Shown here piece after piece: positions 47,507 through 55,116 of a stretch of DNA of 64,000 nt; positions within the stretch are counted from its first letter, which is position 1; each line of letters starts with the position of its first letter. The notes beneath the pieces are model-generated. The model saw only the letters and a list, made by a program, of their open reading frames with translations. It was not told the DNA's origin and did not search any database. The DNA comes from Candidatus Sulfurimonas baltica. GTDB taxonomy: Bacteria > Campylobacterota > Campylobacteria > Campylobacterales > Sulfurimonadaceae. Position numbers and translations under genes: made by a program. The stretch lies in the NCBI RefSeq assembly GCF_015265455.1, contig NZ_CP054492.1, forward strand, positions 2,046,001 to 2,110,000, in the 5' to 3' direction.

Positions 47507-47861
47507 CGGTGGATTTATAGGTGCGGTACTTCGTGCTTACCTGAACGGCCTTATTTCACATAAACTTCCTCATGATTTACCATATGGGACTCTTGGCGTA
47601 AATTTAGTCGGCAGTTTTTTAATGGGTGTTTTAATAGCATACTTTATGTACACATCATTTTTTTCTTTACATGTAAAGTCATTTTTATCAACAGGTATAT
47701 TGGGTGCGTTAACGACTTATTCAACTTTTGCAATAGAGAGCTTTTTTCTTTTGGAGGGTGGTCATATAATGCTGGCTCTAGCAAATATTTCACTTAATGC
47801 ATTAGGAACTATTTTTATGGCCGGAAGTGGCTTTTATATTGTAAAGTATTTTGTAAAATAA
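47475..47861 (+). CDS. crcB: Fluoride channel Fluc/CrcB
   Basis: A 128-residue four-TM protein that exports fluoride as an antiparallel dimer. GSGGFIGAVLRAYL, the conserved Asn in YGTLGVNLVGSFLMG and the GALTTYSTFAIE segment are the family hallmarks. The ATG at 47475 has AGGA nine bases upstream; another ATG two codons earlier is too close to it. No fluoride riboswitch precedes it, because it starts inside plsC. A hairpin overlaps its end. Confidence 0.95.
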   Translation: MSWQTILAIGSGGFIGAVLRAYLNGLISHKLPHDLPYGTLGVNLVGSFLMGVLIAYFMYTSFFSLHVKSFLSTGILGALTTYSTFAIESFFLLEGGHIMLALANISLNALGTIFMAGSGFYIVKYFVK

Positions 47862-47870
47862 TAGCTTTAC
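47841..47870. terminator. Hairpin between crcB and the GGDEF gene
   Basis: GTAAAGTATTTT and AAAATA...CTTTAC can pair as a stem with a 4-nt bulge across both convergent stop codons. It is weak in GC, so the call is tentative. Confidence 0.4.
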
Positions 47871-48796
47871 TCAAATACCACACAGTTTTTACCTCTATTT
47901 TTTGCTTTGTAAAGGGCTATATCTGCGCGCTTAATTACCTCTTTTGATTTGTCATCTGCTTGAAATTGTGAGACACCAAAACTACATGTCATCTTTCCTA
48001 CACTGTTAAACTCAGACTCTTGAATTTTTATTCTTATTTTATTTGCCAGTTCAACACATTGCTTAAGTTCGGCTTCATAACAAATAATCATAAACTCTTC
48101 CCCTCCCCATCTACCTAGACTATCTGTGTTTCTTACGCTACTTGCTAATATATTTGCCATCTCTACTAAAACTTTGTCTCCAACGTCATGACCAAAAGTA
48201 TCATTAACATTTTTAAAATTATCTACATCTAAAATAATTACAGAGAATTTACTATTGTATCTTAAAGCACGCTTTAGCTCAGCGTCATAACTTTTGTCCA
48301 AAAACAGTCTGTTAGAGAGTTTGGTTAATTGATCGGTTACAGAGAGTTCTTCAATACGCTTTTTATCTGTTATATCATATCTAAGGGCGGTATAACCCTC
48401 TATAATTCCGCTGTCATCAAAATTTGGTGAGATAAACAAATCAACCCAATATGTACTCGAGTCTTTGCGTATGTTTTTTACTTCTCCTCTCCAATTTTTA
48501 CCGCTTTGAATTGTTTTCCATAAATCTCTAAAAAGTTCTTCTTCGCTATCTGGATGTCTAAATATATTATAAGGTCTTCCAATAAGTTCCTCTTTTGTAT
48601 AGCCGTTTAATTCACACAGAGCTTCACTAACATAGGTGATTCTCCCTTTAGTATCAGAATACGAGAGAAGAACATATTTATCTATTATCTTCATATCGTT
48701 ATTTATTTTTTTATTGTACTTTTTTATCTCTATATATCTGTAAATAAAAATTGCAAACAATACCGATACTACAGCTAAGAGTTCCCATCCTATCAT
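47867..48796 (-). CDS. PAS-GGDEF diguanylate cyclase
   Basis: A 309-residue protein with one N-terminal TM, then a PAS domain (about 40-150: LSYSDTKGRITYVSEAL, GRPYNIFRHPDSEEE). The PAS-associated C-terminal ITDKKRIEEL leads to a GGDEF domain. The active motif is GGEEF, and an inhibitory I-site RNTD lies five residues before it, so it should make c-di-GMP with product inhibition. The PAS sequence resembles Aer-type redox sensors, suggesting FAD or small-ligand sensing. Monocistronic. Confidence 0.93.
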   Translation of the reverse strand: MIGWELLAVVSVLFAIFIYRYIEIKKYNKKINNDMKIIDKYVLLSYSDTKGRITYVSEALCELNGYTKEELIGRPYNIFRHPDSEEELFRDLWKTIQSGKNWRGEVKNIRKDSSTYWVDLFISPNFDDSGIIEGYTALRYDITDKKRIEELSVTDQLTKLSNRLFLDKSYDAELKRALRYNSKFSVIILDVDNFKNVNDTFGHDVGDKVLVEMANILASSVRNTDSLGRWGGEEFMIICYEAELKQCVELANKIRIKIQESEFNSVGKMTCSFGVSQFQADDKSKEVIKRADIALYKAKNRGKNCVVFE

Positions 48797-48875
48797 ATAT
48801 TTGAATCCTTGAAAATATCATCGCTTAAATAAAAAATAATGTGTAAATATACTTAAAATGTACTGTTCACTTTCT

Positions 48876-48902
48876 ATTATAATTATTATAATTATTATAA
48901 TT
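48876..48902. repeat. 9-bp tandem repeat, three copies
   Basis: ATTATAATT is repeated three times exactly, ending on the stop codon of the ABC ATPase gene. Read on the minus strand in the gene's frame it gives a series of TAA/TTA triplets. Slippage by one unit would not restore the frame. Confidence 0.7.
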
Positions 48903-49470
48903 ATATCATAATAATATCATCGGCACACCACTTAGCAAGCTCTAAATCATGTGTAATCAACAGCATTCCCATAGAGTTTAGATTTTTCATCAACATACTC
49001 ATAACCTCTAGCTGAATAACATTATCAAGGGCAGATGTTGGCTCATCAAGCAAAAGTAAATCTGGCTTCATAAGCATCGCTCTCAAGATTGAAGCACGCT
49101 GAAGTTGTCCACCGGATAGTTCATGTGGCAGTTTTAAGAGTAGCTCATACTCAAGATTTATACTTTTTAAATAATTATCTAGTTCATCTAATGGTGCTAC
49201 ATCTGATATTTGATTTAAAAGGGTGAAACTAGGATGAAATGAGCTATAAGGGTCTTGAAAAACTTCTGAGGATTTTGCACAATAGAGTGAACCTGAAAAT
49301 GGCTTTAAATTGCTTAATATCAATTCAAAAAGTGTGCTTTTACCAGCTCCGCTTGCCCCTACTATAGCTTTTATCTCACCTTTTTTTAGAGTTATAGAAA
49401 AATTATCAAAAAGTAAAGAATCTTTTTTATACCCGAAAGATAGATTTTTTACCTCTAAAATATTTTTCAA
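48901..49470 (-). CDS. Solo ABC transporter ATPase, Opp/NikE-like, short C-terminus
   Basis: A 189-residue ABC ATPase with Walker A GASGAGKST and a Q-loop block VFQDPYSSFHPSFTL, which is typical of oligopeptide/nickel (DppD/F, NikE) ATPases. Signature LSGGQLQRA, Walker B LLLLDEPTSALD and H-loop LLITHD are present. It stops at ADDIIMI, just where most relatives continue with the short beta strand and Gly-rich turn, and the stop lies in a tandem repeat. No permease gene is adjacent. It starts at TTG 49470 without a good SD, 10 nt after dUTPase. Probably functional but possibly truncated. Confidence 0.82.
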   Translation of the reverse strand: MKNILEVKNLSFGYKKDSLLFDNFSITLKKGEIKAIVGASGAGKSTLFELILSNLKPFSGSLYCAKSSEVFQDPYSSFHPSFTLLNQISDVAPLDELDNYLKSINLEYELLLKLPHELSGGQLQRASILRAMLMKPDLLLLDEPTSALDNVIQLEVMSMLMKNLNSMGMLLITHDLELAKWCADDIIMI

Positions 49471-49480
49471 AGGAGAACTC

Positions 49481-50170
49481 TTACTTATTAAAAGAGTGGT
49501 ATATTTTAGTAAGTTCTATATAGAGAGAATCAGGTTTTAACTCACTGTTTTCTTCCCAAACTCTTTTCATAACTACATTGTCCTCTTCTGCGCCCCACAT
49601 TTTGTTATATGAGCCGTCTTTATACCCATTATCTTGGCGAAGCTGGTTTAAAATATTTTTTCCAACGTATAGTTTATAGAGACTCTGCAAATCCAAGCCA
49701 CTCATTAAAACTAAATCAAAAAAATCTTCTATCAGTTCTTCTATGTTTAGTGCATCTTTGGATAGCGTGCAAAGCATAATATCTTCAACCTTAGCTATAA
49801 CATCATTTTGGGGAGCAAACAGCTCGCTTTGTATATCAATTTTATTAAAACTATTTAGCTGAGATATATTTATTGCTAAGTCTTCAACGCCACCTTTTAA
49901 GTTTTGTGAGTAGTTCTCTATTGCTAAACTCATTATAAAATGCCAAACATCTATAACCTCAATCTGAAGGTTATCCCAATCAGCCTGGGCATCTATATTT
50001 TTCCAGTGCTTCCAGACAAAACTGTCAATCATCTCAGCGCACTCCATATATATGCATCTTCTCCAGTTGATAATTTTGCCGTTTTTAGTTATTCCATCAG
50101 TCCAGTTTTCACCATTTGTAGCCTCATTAAGCCCAGCTTGAAGTTGTAACATTAATAAAATTTTATCCAC
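49481..50170 (-). CDS. dut: Dimeric (all-alpha) dUTPase
   Basis: A 229-residue all-alpha NTP pyrophosphohydrolase of the dimeric dUTPase type found in Campylobacter. It hydrolyses dUTP to dUMP and PPi to keep uracil out of DNA. The metal-binding helices are in NWRRCIYMECAEMIDSF (ExxE) and QIEVIDVWHFIM (ExxD). The start is GTG 50170 with AAAGGAA upstream. It is the first gene of a two-gene unit with the ABC ATPase. Confidence 0.92.
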   Translation of the reverse strand: MDKILLMLQLQAGLNEATNGENWTDGITKNGKIINWRRCIYMECAEMIDSFVWKHWKNIDAQADWDNLQIEVIDVWHFIMSLAIENYSQNLKGGVEDLAINISQLNSFNKIDIQSELFAPQNDVIAKVEDIMLCTLSKDALNIEELIEDFFDLVLMSGLDLQSLYKLYVGKNILNQLRQDNGYKDGSYNKMWGAEEDNVVMKRVWEENSELKPDSLYIELTKIYHSFNK

Positions 50171-50248
50171 TGTTTTCCTTTAGTTTATTACACAAAAATT
50201 TACTATATATATCTTGTGAAATTAATTTACGTATTGTACCAAATATGA

Positions 50249-50254
50249 TAAAAT
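50249..50254 (+). promoter_or_regulatory. Probable -10 element for the 57-aa gene
   Basis: TGATAAAAT lies about 30 nt before the small gene's ATG and is followed by a ribosome site TATAGGT. It lies in the divergent gap with dut. Confidence 0.4.
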
Positions 50255-50284
50255 ACCACACTTAAAGCAGGTGTATAGGTAATT

Positions 50285-50458
50285 ATGAAGAGAATTAATT
50301 GTAGAAGATGTGAATATTTTTTTATTACTTGGGAAGCCAGTAAACCTTACGGTTGTAAAGCTTATGGCTTTAAATCTCCACAAATACCATCAATTGTGGT
50401 TTTTCAAAGCAGCGGCACTGATTGCACAATGTTTAAACTTAAGAGCACGTCCAAATAA
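50285..50458 (+). CDS. 57-residue cysteine-containing protein, conserved-looking
   Basis: A small gene: MKRINCRRCEYFFITWE, then KPYGCKAYGFKSPQIPS and VVFQSSGTDCTMF. Four Cys (6, 9, 24, 47) in CxxC...C...C order suggest a zinc or iron-sulfur site. I recall tiny proteins with the same CxxC-F-ITWE-GCKAYGFKS layout in other proteobacteria, sometimes mislabelled uracil-DNA glycosylase. AGG seven bases upstream and a possible -10 support expression. It overlaps the convergent UPF0306-like gene by 20 nt. Confidence 0.75.
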   Translation: MKRINCRRCEYFFITWEASKPYGCKAYGFKSPQIPSIVVFQSSGTDCTMFKLKSTSK

Positions 50459-50858
50459 TTTTTTTACCAAAACCTAGCTTATTATCTGTCATTTTAAACT
50501 CTTTTATCTTTATTGACCAAAGTTTTGGATTCATTGCTAGAGCATAAGGAAATCTCTTGAAGTATAGGTTTTTAAGAGCTTGTTCATCCAAACTTACAAA
50601 CTCCCCTGTAAACTGAATTCCCTGTATCTTACCGACAATTTTAGTCTCCAAGACTACACTCCCGGCAACAGAGGAGTTCTTTAGAATATTTTTAATATGA
50701 GTTGTATCATCGCTGCTAGCTACAACAAATGATAGTTTCTCTTTGTCAAATGCATAAAAAAGATTACATGCGCTTAGCTCATTCTCACTCATTGTGGCTA
50801 AACTCAGTACATGATGCTCTTGTAAGAAAGAGTCTATTTTATCTAGGTTACTACTCAA
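50439..50858 (-). CDS. UPF0306/YhbP-like pyridoxamine-phosphate-oxidase-fold protein
   Basis: A 139-residue split-barrel protein of the FMN-binding/PNPOx-like superfamily. HHVLSLATMSENELSACNLFYAFD opens the barrel (short form LSLATMSENEL), and FTGEFVSLDE follows. It resembles UPF0306 proteins, whose role is unknown; flavin or heme binding is possible. A TTG start at 50858 overlaps the upstream 76-residue gene by 8 nt. It is the last gene of the ovoA-led unit, which gives a redox context. Confidence 0.72.
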   Translation of the reverse strand: MSSNLDKIDSFLQEHHVLSLATMSENELSACNLFYAFDKEKLSFVVASSDDTTHIKNILKNSSVAGSVVLETKIVGKIQGIQFTGEFVSLDEQALKNLYFKRFPYALAMNPKLWSIKIKEFKMTDNKLGFGKKIIWTCS

Positions 50859-51081
50859 AACATTTAAACAAATGCTTCTCTAAATCAGCATTGCTGTTGA
50901 GATCTCTTTTTCTAAGCATAAGTTTAGCTATATCATCATTAGCCATTGTCTCATACATCTCCGAAGGGTTTGTCATACTGTAGTAACTTTTTAAAAAATC
51001 TAAAAGTGTCTCAAAATTATTATCTTGTTTTGCGGAGTGCTGCTTAAAAATTTTAAACTCTTCCCAATTTATATCAATCAA
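50851..51081 (-). CDS. 76-residue hypothetical protein in the ovothiol-type operon
   Basis: A small helical acidic/basic protein (INWEEFKIFKQHSAKQDN, LRKRDLNSNADLEKH). It has no membrane segment and I recognise no family. It starts at TTG 51081, overlapping the PLP-lyase stop (TTGA), with AGGGA seven bases before. It overlaps the UPF0306-like gene by 8 nt. The tight coupling suggests it is expressed with the thiohistidine genes. Confidence 0.6.
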   Translation of the reverse strand: MIDINWEEFKIFKQHSAKQDNNFETLLDFLKSYYSMTNPSEMYETMANDDIAKLMLRKRDLNSNADLEKHLFKCFE

Positions 51082-52265
51082 CTATATTTCCCTTTTTTTT
51101 CTAATGCATATTCCAGTTTGTCAATAACTTGTGACATTTTAGCACAAGAGAGTGCAAAATTCAATCTCATAAAGCCACTCCCCTCTCTGCCGAAACTAAG
51201 ACCTGCATTTAAGCCGAGTTTTGCCTCTTTTACAAAAAAATTTCGTAAAGCTTTATCACTTAGATTCATACCCCGGCAGTCAAGCCATGCCAGATATGTC
51301 GCCTCTATAGGTACTATCTTTATCATGTACGGGTATCGAGAACATACTGCTTCTAACATATTATAATTTTTTTGCAGATGAACTTTTAACTCCTCCAACC
51401 ACTCTTTGCCATTTTTATATGCTGATTCATATGCTACATGTGAGAGTACACTGCCCTGAGCAAAATGGACACGTTTATAAATTTTTAAATATTGTTCACG
51501 AAGCTTTTTATTTGTAATTACTACACTGCTCATAGCAAAACCAGCCATATTAAATGTTTTTCCTGCGCCGATTGCCGTAATAGTTATATCTCTTGCCTTA
51601 TCATTTAAAGAGGCAAAAGGGATATGTATATTCGGTTTATATACCAAGTCGGAGTGGATCTCATCACTAAACACTACAATATTATGTTGAAGACACACAC
51701 TTAATATCTCCTCAAGTTCTTCTCTTCGCCAGGTTCTGCCGACAGGGTTGTGTGGAGAGCACAAAAGCAGCAGCTTAGTTTTTTTGTCTATTTTTGACTT
51801 TAAATCTTCTATGTCAAAAACATATTTCCCATCACTGTTTTGCTTGAGTGGATTTTTCAGCAGCTCTCTGTCATGCTCAATTACACTGTGAAAAAACGGA
51901 GGATAGACAGGAGTTTGTACTATAATCTTGTCGCCAATCTCGCTAAACGCTTCAATAGCCACATTCATGGATGCTACTACGGAATGGGAGTAGAGCATAT
52001 CTTCTAATAAAAACTCTATACTATGCTCTCTCTTCATCCACTCTATCTGAGCTTTAAATGCACTTTGCGGAACATCTTCGTATCCAAATATAGGATGGTT
52101 AAGCCTCTGTTTTACAGCTTCTATAACAAAATCCGGAGTATTTATATCCATATCTGCGACCCAAACAGGCTGTACATCTTCTGTTTTGAAAAGCTTCTCT
52201 CTTAGTGTGTATTTTTCTGCATTTGTATCTTTCCTACATGCAGACTCTGAAAAATCATAACTCAA
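51078..52265 (-). CDS. PLP-dependent C-S lyase, OvoB candidate (PatB/MalY type)
   Basis: A 395-residue fold-type I PLP enzyme of the MalY/PatB cystathionine-lyase class. It has PVWVADMDINTPDF near the N-terminus, LLCSPHNPVGRTW, VVFSDEIHSDLVY and the PLP-Lys loop GAGKTFNMAGFAMS (about K236). It directly follows ovoA with a 4-nt TTGA overlap. This is the expected place of OvoB, the sulfoxide lyase that releases 5-thiohistidine from the OvoA product. A TTG four codons earlier is possible, but the one at 52265 has GGA eight bases before it. The OvoB role is inferred from position; a general cystathionine beta-lyase is the alternative. Confidence 0.82.
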   Translation of the reverse strand: MSYDFSESACRKDTNAEKYTLREKLFKTEDVQPVWVADMDINTPDFVIEAVKQRLNHPIFGYEDVPQSAFKAQIEWMKREHSIEFLLEDMLYSHSVVASMNVAIEAFSEIGDKIIVQTPVYPPFFHSVIEHDRELLKNPLKQNSDGKYVFDIEDLKSKIDKKTKLLLLCSPHNPVGRTWRREELEEILSVCLQHNIVVFSDEIHSDLVYKPNIHIPFASLNDKARDITITAIGAGKTFNMAGFAMSSVVITNKKLREQYLKIYKRVHFAQGSVLSHVAYESAYKNGKEWLEELKVHLQKNYNMLEAVCSRYPYMIKIVPIEATYLAWLDCRGMNLSDKALRNFFVKEAKLGLNAGLSFGREGSGFMRLNFALSCAKMSQVIDKLEYALEKKGKYS

Positions 52266-54358
52266 TTTTTTTTCCAAACAGTAGCCTGAGAGATAGTATG
52301 CTGATACTTTCTGCTTGTCTCTTTTATAACAAACTCAATATCTTGAGTATGTATCAGCTCAAACTTAGCGCCTAGTATCTCTTTTAATGCCTCTAAAGTC
52401 CTAACCTCTTTGCCATTCTTATCTCTGTAGCCTCCAAGCCAAAACTCTTTTTTTGTTGAGCTCTCCTGCCAAGTGTATGGTGATGTTAAAATCAAGATTC
52501 CATCTCTGTTTAGCCTATCGACAACAGTCTCCAAAAAGAGTTTAGGGTTGTAGAGTCTGTCTATTAGGTTGGTTGCTATAACTAAATCATATGAGTTGAA
52601 GTTAGGCTTCAGATTACAAGCATCGCCCTGCCAAAAAGAGACTTTTTCTCTTATCTTCTCATAGCCTAACTCTTCAATTGTAACCTTTTTATTTGTAAAA
52701 ATTTCACCCTCTTCATAGGTATGAAAAGCCACATAACCATCATTTTTCAGCTTTGAACCGACTTGGACAAAACGAACAGAAAAGTCTAACCCCTCAACCT
52801 CATCAAATGTTTTTGCCAGCTCAAATGTTGCTCGACCGGTGGCACATCCTAAATCAAGCGCTTTGCCTCTGTTAATCGCAAACTTAGAGGCCAGTTTTGC
52901 ACATGCAATTGCAAAATTTTCAACTCCAAACTTCTCCTCGCCGTACTGAAATTCACAATACTGAGAAACAAGCTCATCACTCTCATAGATATCTATCTTC
53001 GCCTCTTTATGCAAAGCCGAAACAACATACCTGAAACCTGCATGTTGATAGAAGTGTCTTCTAAAGGCGTAACGGGAGTGCTTCATTATCAGGTTTCCGC
53101 TGCTAGCCCATGAAGAACCTAAAATAAGTGCGTGTTTGTTGTCAAAAGTTGGGACCGAAAAGTCATCATATGCCTCATGCACTTTGAAACCTTCAAAGCC
53201 ATGTATAGGTGTTGAGCTCCACTGCCATACATTACCAACAACATCATAAATATCGCCGAAGTTATGCTTATCTACTGGGCATGAACTAAAATTATTTAGG
53301 TTCAAGTTCGCACTATTTTCATCAAACTCTGGAATATCTTTAAGTCCTACATGTAGAGTTATTGCACCGTACTCCGCTTCACTTGGCAAAGTATAAGCAA
53401 TACCCTCTTTTTGCGTTTTATATCTGCAAAAGGCTTCGGCTTCCAAAGCATTTACATCAACAGGCCAGTTGCTTGGCATGTCAATAATTTTACTTAAAGC
53501 TCTATATCTGTAGACGCCGTTTTGCATAACCCAAAATGGGGGATGTTTCGCAGATGTAATATCTAAAAACTTTTTCCCCTCTTCATCCCAATACTCCTCG
53601 TTATCGTATCCTCCATCTTTGACGAACTCCATAAACTCACTGTTTGAGACAAGATATTTTGAAGCTTGAAACTTATCTACATGTATGGACTCTTCTCCGT
53701 ACTCGTTATCCCAGCCATAAAGATTATGAGAACTATCTTTTCCTAAATTGACTTGAGCTTCAGGTATCTCTACCATCTCATTTTTAGGAGCATCGCCTGC
53801 TTCGAAGCAAGGAGTGAGTCCATCCACTTCTTTTATATATTCTAATGGCATCTGTCTATGAAGAACCAAAGAAGTCTCTATATGAATTCTCTCATGTTCA
53901 ATTCCCATAAGGATAATCCACATATCAGAGTCCTGCGTTATAGGAAGAGATAAAGGTATATTCATAATTAATTTATCAACCAAATCCCTTACTTTTGTTC
54001 TGTACTCTCTAACATCTTGCACTTTTGGCCAAGTATAGTTTTTAGACTCAGTATCATCCCAATCCATCTCATCTACACCGATGGCAAAAATAGACTCAAA
54101 ATCTGGATTTATTCTTTCGTCTATTATCTTCATATTTATAAGTTTATTTATGTAAAAAGTTGCCGTATGTCCGAAATAAAATATCATAGGATGGCGAGTT
54201 ATTTCAGATTTTTTATAAAAGACTTCATCACTTTTTAACAACTCGAACACTTTTTCAAATATCATATTTGTATTGTAAAAATATTCCCTTATCTCTTCTC
54301 GTTTTTTTTGTATGTCACCACCATCTAGCGTGACGGGATATAAACTAAACTTGCTCAA
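52262..54358 (-). CDS. ovoA: OvoA-type 5-histidylcysteine sulfoxide synthase/methyltransferase
   Basis: A 698-residue three-domain enzyme. An N-terminal DinB-like domain carries the non-heme iron ligands HERIHIE at 155-161 (HX3HXE), with H64 in YFGHTATF near the cofactor site. A central FGE/SUMF1-type sulfatase-modifying domain has VGNVWQWSSTPIHG and AFRRHFYQHAGFRYV. A C-terminal SAM methyltransferase begins ALDLGCATGRATFE. The C-terminal methylase distinguishes OvoA (ovothiol) from EgtB (ergothioneine). It joins cysteine to histidine C5 with O2 and later methylates thiohistidine. The start is TTG 54358 with AAAGGG upstream. First gene of a four-gene unit. Confidence 0.9.
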   Translation of the reverse strand: MSKFSLYPVTLDGGDIQKKREEIREYFYNTNMIFEKVFELLKSDEVFYKKSEITRHPMIFYFGHTATFYINKLINMKIIDERINPDFESIFAIGVDEMDWDDTESKNYTWPKVQDVREYRTKVRDLVDKLIMNIPLSLPITQDSDMWIILMGIEHERIHIETSLVLHRQMPLEYIKEVDGLTPCFEAGDAPKNEMVEIPEAQVNLGKDSSHNLYGWDNEYGEESIHVDKFQASKYLVSNSEFMEFVKDGGYDNEEYWDEEGKKFLDITSAKHPPFWVMQNGVYRYRALSKIIDMPSNWPVDVNALEAEAFCRYKTQKEGIAYTLPSEAEYGAITLHVGLKDIPEFDENSANLNLNNFSSCPVDKHNFGDIYDVVGNVWQWSSTPIHGFEGFKVHEAYDDFSVPTFDNKHALILGSSWASSGNLIMKHSRYAFRRHFYQHAGFRYVVSALHKEAKIDIYESDELVSQYCEFQYGEEKFGVENFAIACAKLASKFAINRGKALDLGCATGRATFELAKTFDEVEGLDFSVRFVQVGSKLKNDGYVAFHTYEEGEIFTNKKVTIEELGYEKIREKVSFWQGDACNLKPNFNSYDLVIATNLIDRLYNPKLFLETVVDRLNRDGILILTSPYTWQESSTKKEFWLGGYRDKNGKEVRTLEALKEILGAKFELIHTQDIEFVIKETSRKYQHTISQATVWKKN

Positions 54359-54378
54359 AAAACACCCTTTTATTTTGT

Positions 54379-54384
54379 TATAAT
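54379..54384 (+). promoter_or_regulatory. -10-like element immediately before pgeF
   Basis: TGTTATAAT ends six bases before the pgeF ATG, with no ribosome site between. It is the best -10 in the 32-nt gap shared with ovoA. If used, the pgeF message would be leaderless. Confidence 0.4.
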
Positions 54385-54390
54385 CATTAT

Positions 54391-55116
54391 ATGAAATTTT
54401 ATCAAAGTAACTTATTAAATAACTTTTCGAATATTAGTCAGGTTTTCACATTAAGAGAGAGTGGGAATTTAGCCTTTCATGTAAATGACAACATTCTACA
54501 TGTAAGGACGAATCATGATATTTTAGCCAAAGAGCTAAGCTACAATCTAAACTCACTTATTCATATGAAACAAATCCATTCCGATATTGTACATGTAGTA
54601 AATGATAATGACAGCTTTACGAATCCCCCTACATGTGATGCAATAATAACAGACAGGTTAAACACTCCACTTATGGTTATGGTTGCTGATTGTAGCCCAA
54701 TTCTCTTTTATGATGATAAAAAAAAAGTAATAGCAGTTGCTCATGCTGGACGTGCTGGAGCTTTTAAAAATATAGTTAAAAATGTAATTGACTCTTTTGT
54801 AAACAATTTTAACAGTGAAATAAATAATATACATGTAACTATCGGAGCCAGTATAGGTTCTTGCTGCTATGAAGTTGGAACTGAAATTTTCTATGAAGCC
54901 AAAGAGCTGAACTTAGAGTATGCAATTGAGAAAAAAGATGAGAGTTTTTATCTTGATATAAGTAAAATTTTAAAAAAACAACTTTTGGCATGTGGGATTA
55001 AAAAAGACAATATTGAGATCTCTACCGAGTGCACAAAATGCAACTCCGATAAATATTTTTCCTACAGAGACGACTCTCTTACTGGAAGATTTGCCGGTGT
55101 TATAGAGCTAAAGTAG
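54391..55116 (+). CDS. pgeF: Laccase-domain protein PgeF (YfiH)
   Basis: A 241-residue DUF152 protein, once called polyphenol oxidase. In E. coli it edits peptidoglycan by removing L-Ser from UDP-MurNAc-L-Ser, and homologues act on purine nucleosides. HMKQIHSDIVHVV, PLMVMVADCSPILFYD, VAVAHAGRAG (as AVAHAGRAG) and GASIGSCCYEVG contain the conserved His-Cys-His metal site. It diverges from ovoA across a 32-nt gap. Its end overlaps dxs by 9 nt on the opposite strand. Confidence 0.92.
   Translation: MKFYQSNLLNNFSNISQVFTLRESGNLAFHVNDNILHVRTNHDILAKELSYNLNSLIHMKQIHSDIVHVVNDNDSFTNPPTCDAIITDRLNTPLMVMVADCSPILFYDDKKKVIAVAHAGRAGAFKNIVKNVIDSFVNNFNSEINNIHVTIGASIGSCCYEVGTEIFYEAKELNLEYAIEKKDESFYLDISKILKKQLLACGIKKDNIEISTECTKCNSDKYFSYRDDSLTGRFAGVIELK

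Noticed and set aside
48876-48902. Tandem repeat as a possible CRISPR or iteron array
   Set aside because: Only three 9-bp units without spacers, and AT-only sequence; it is a microsatellite.
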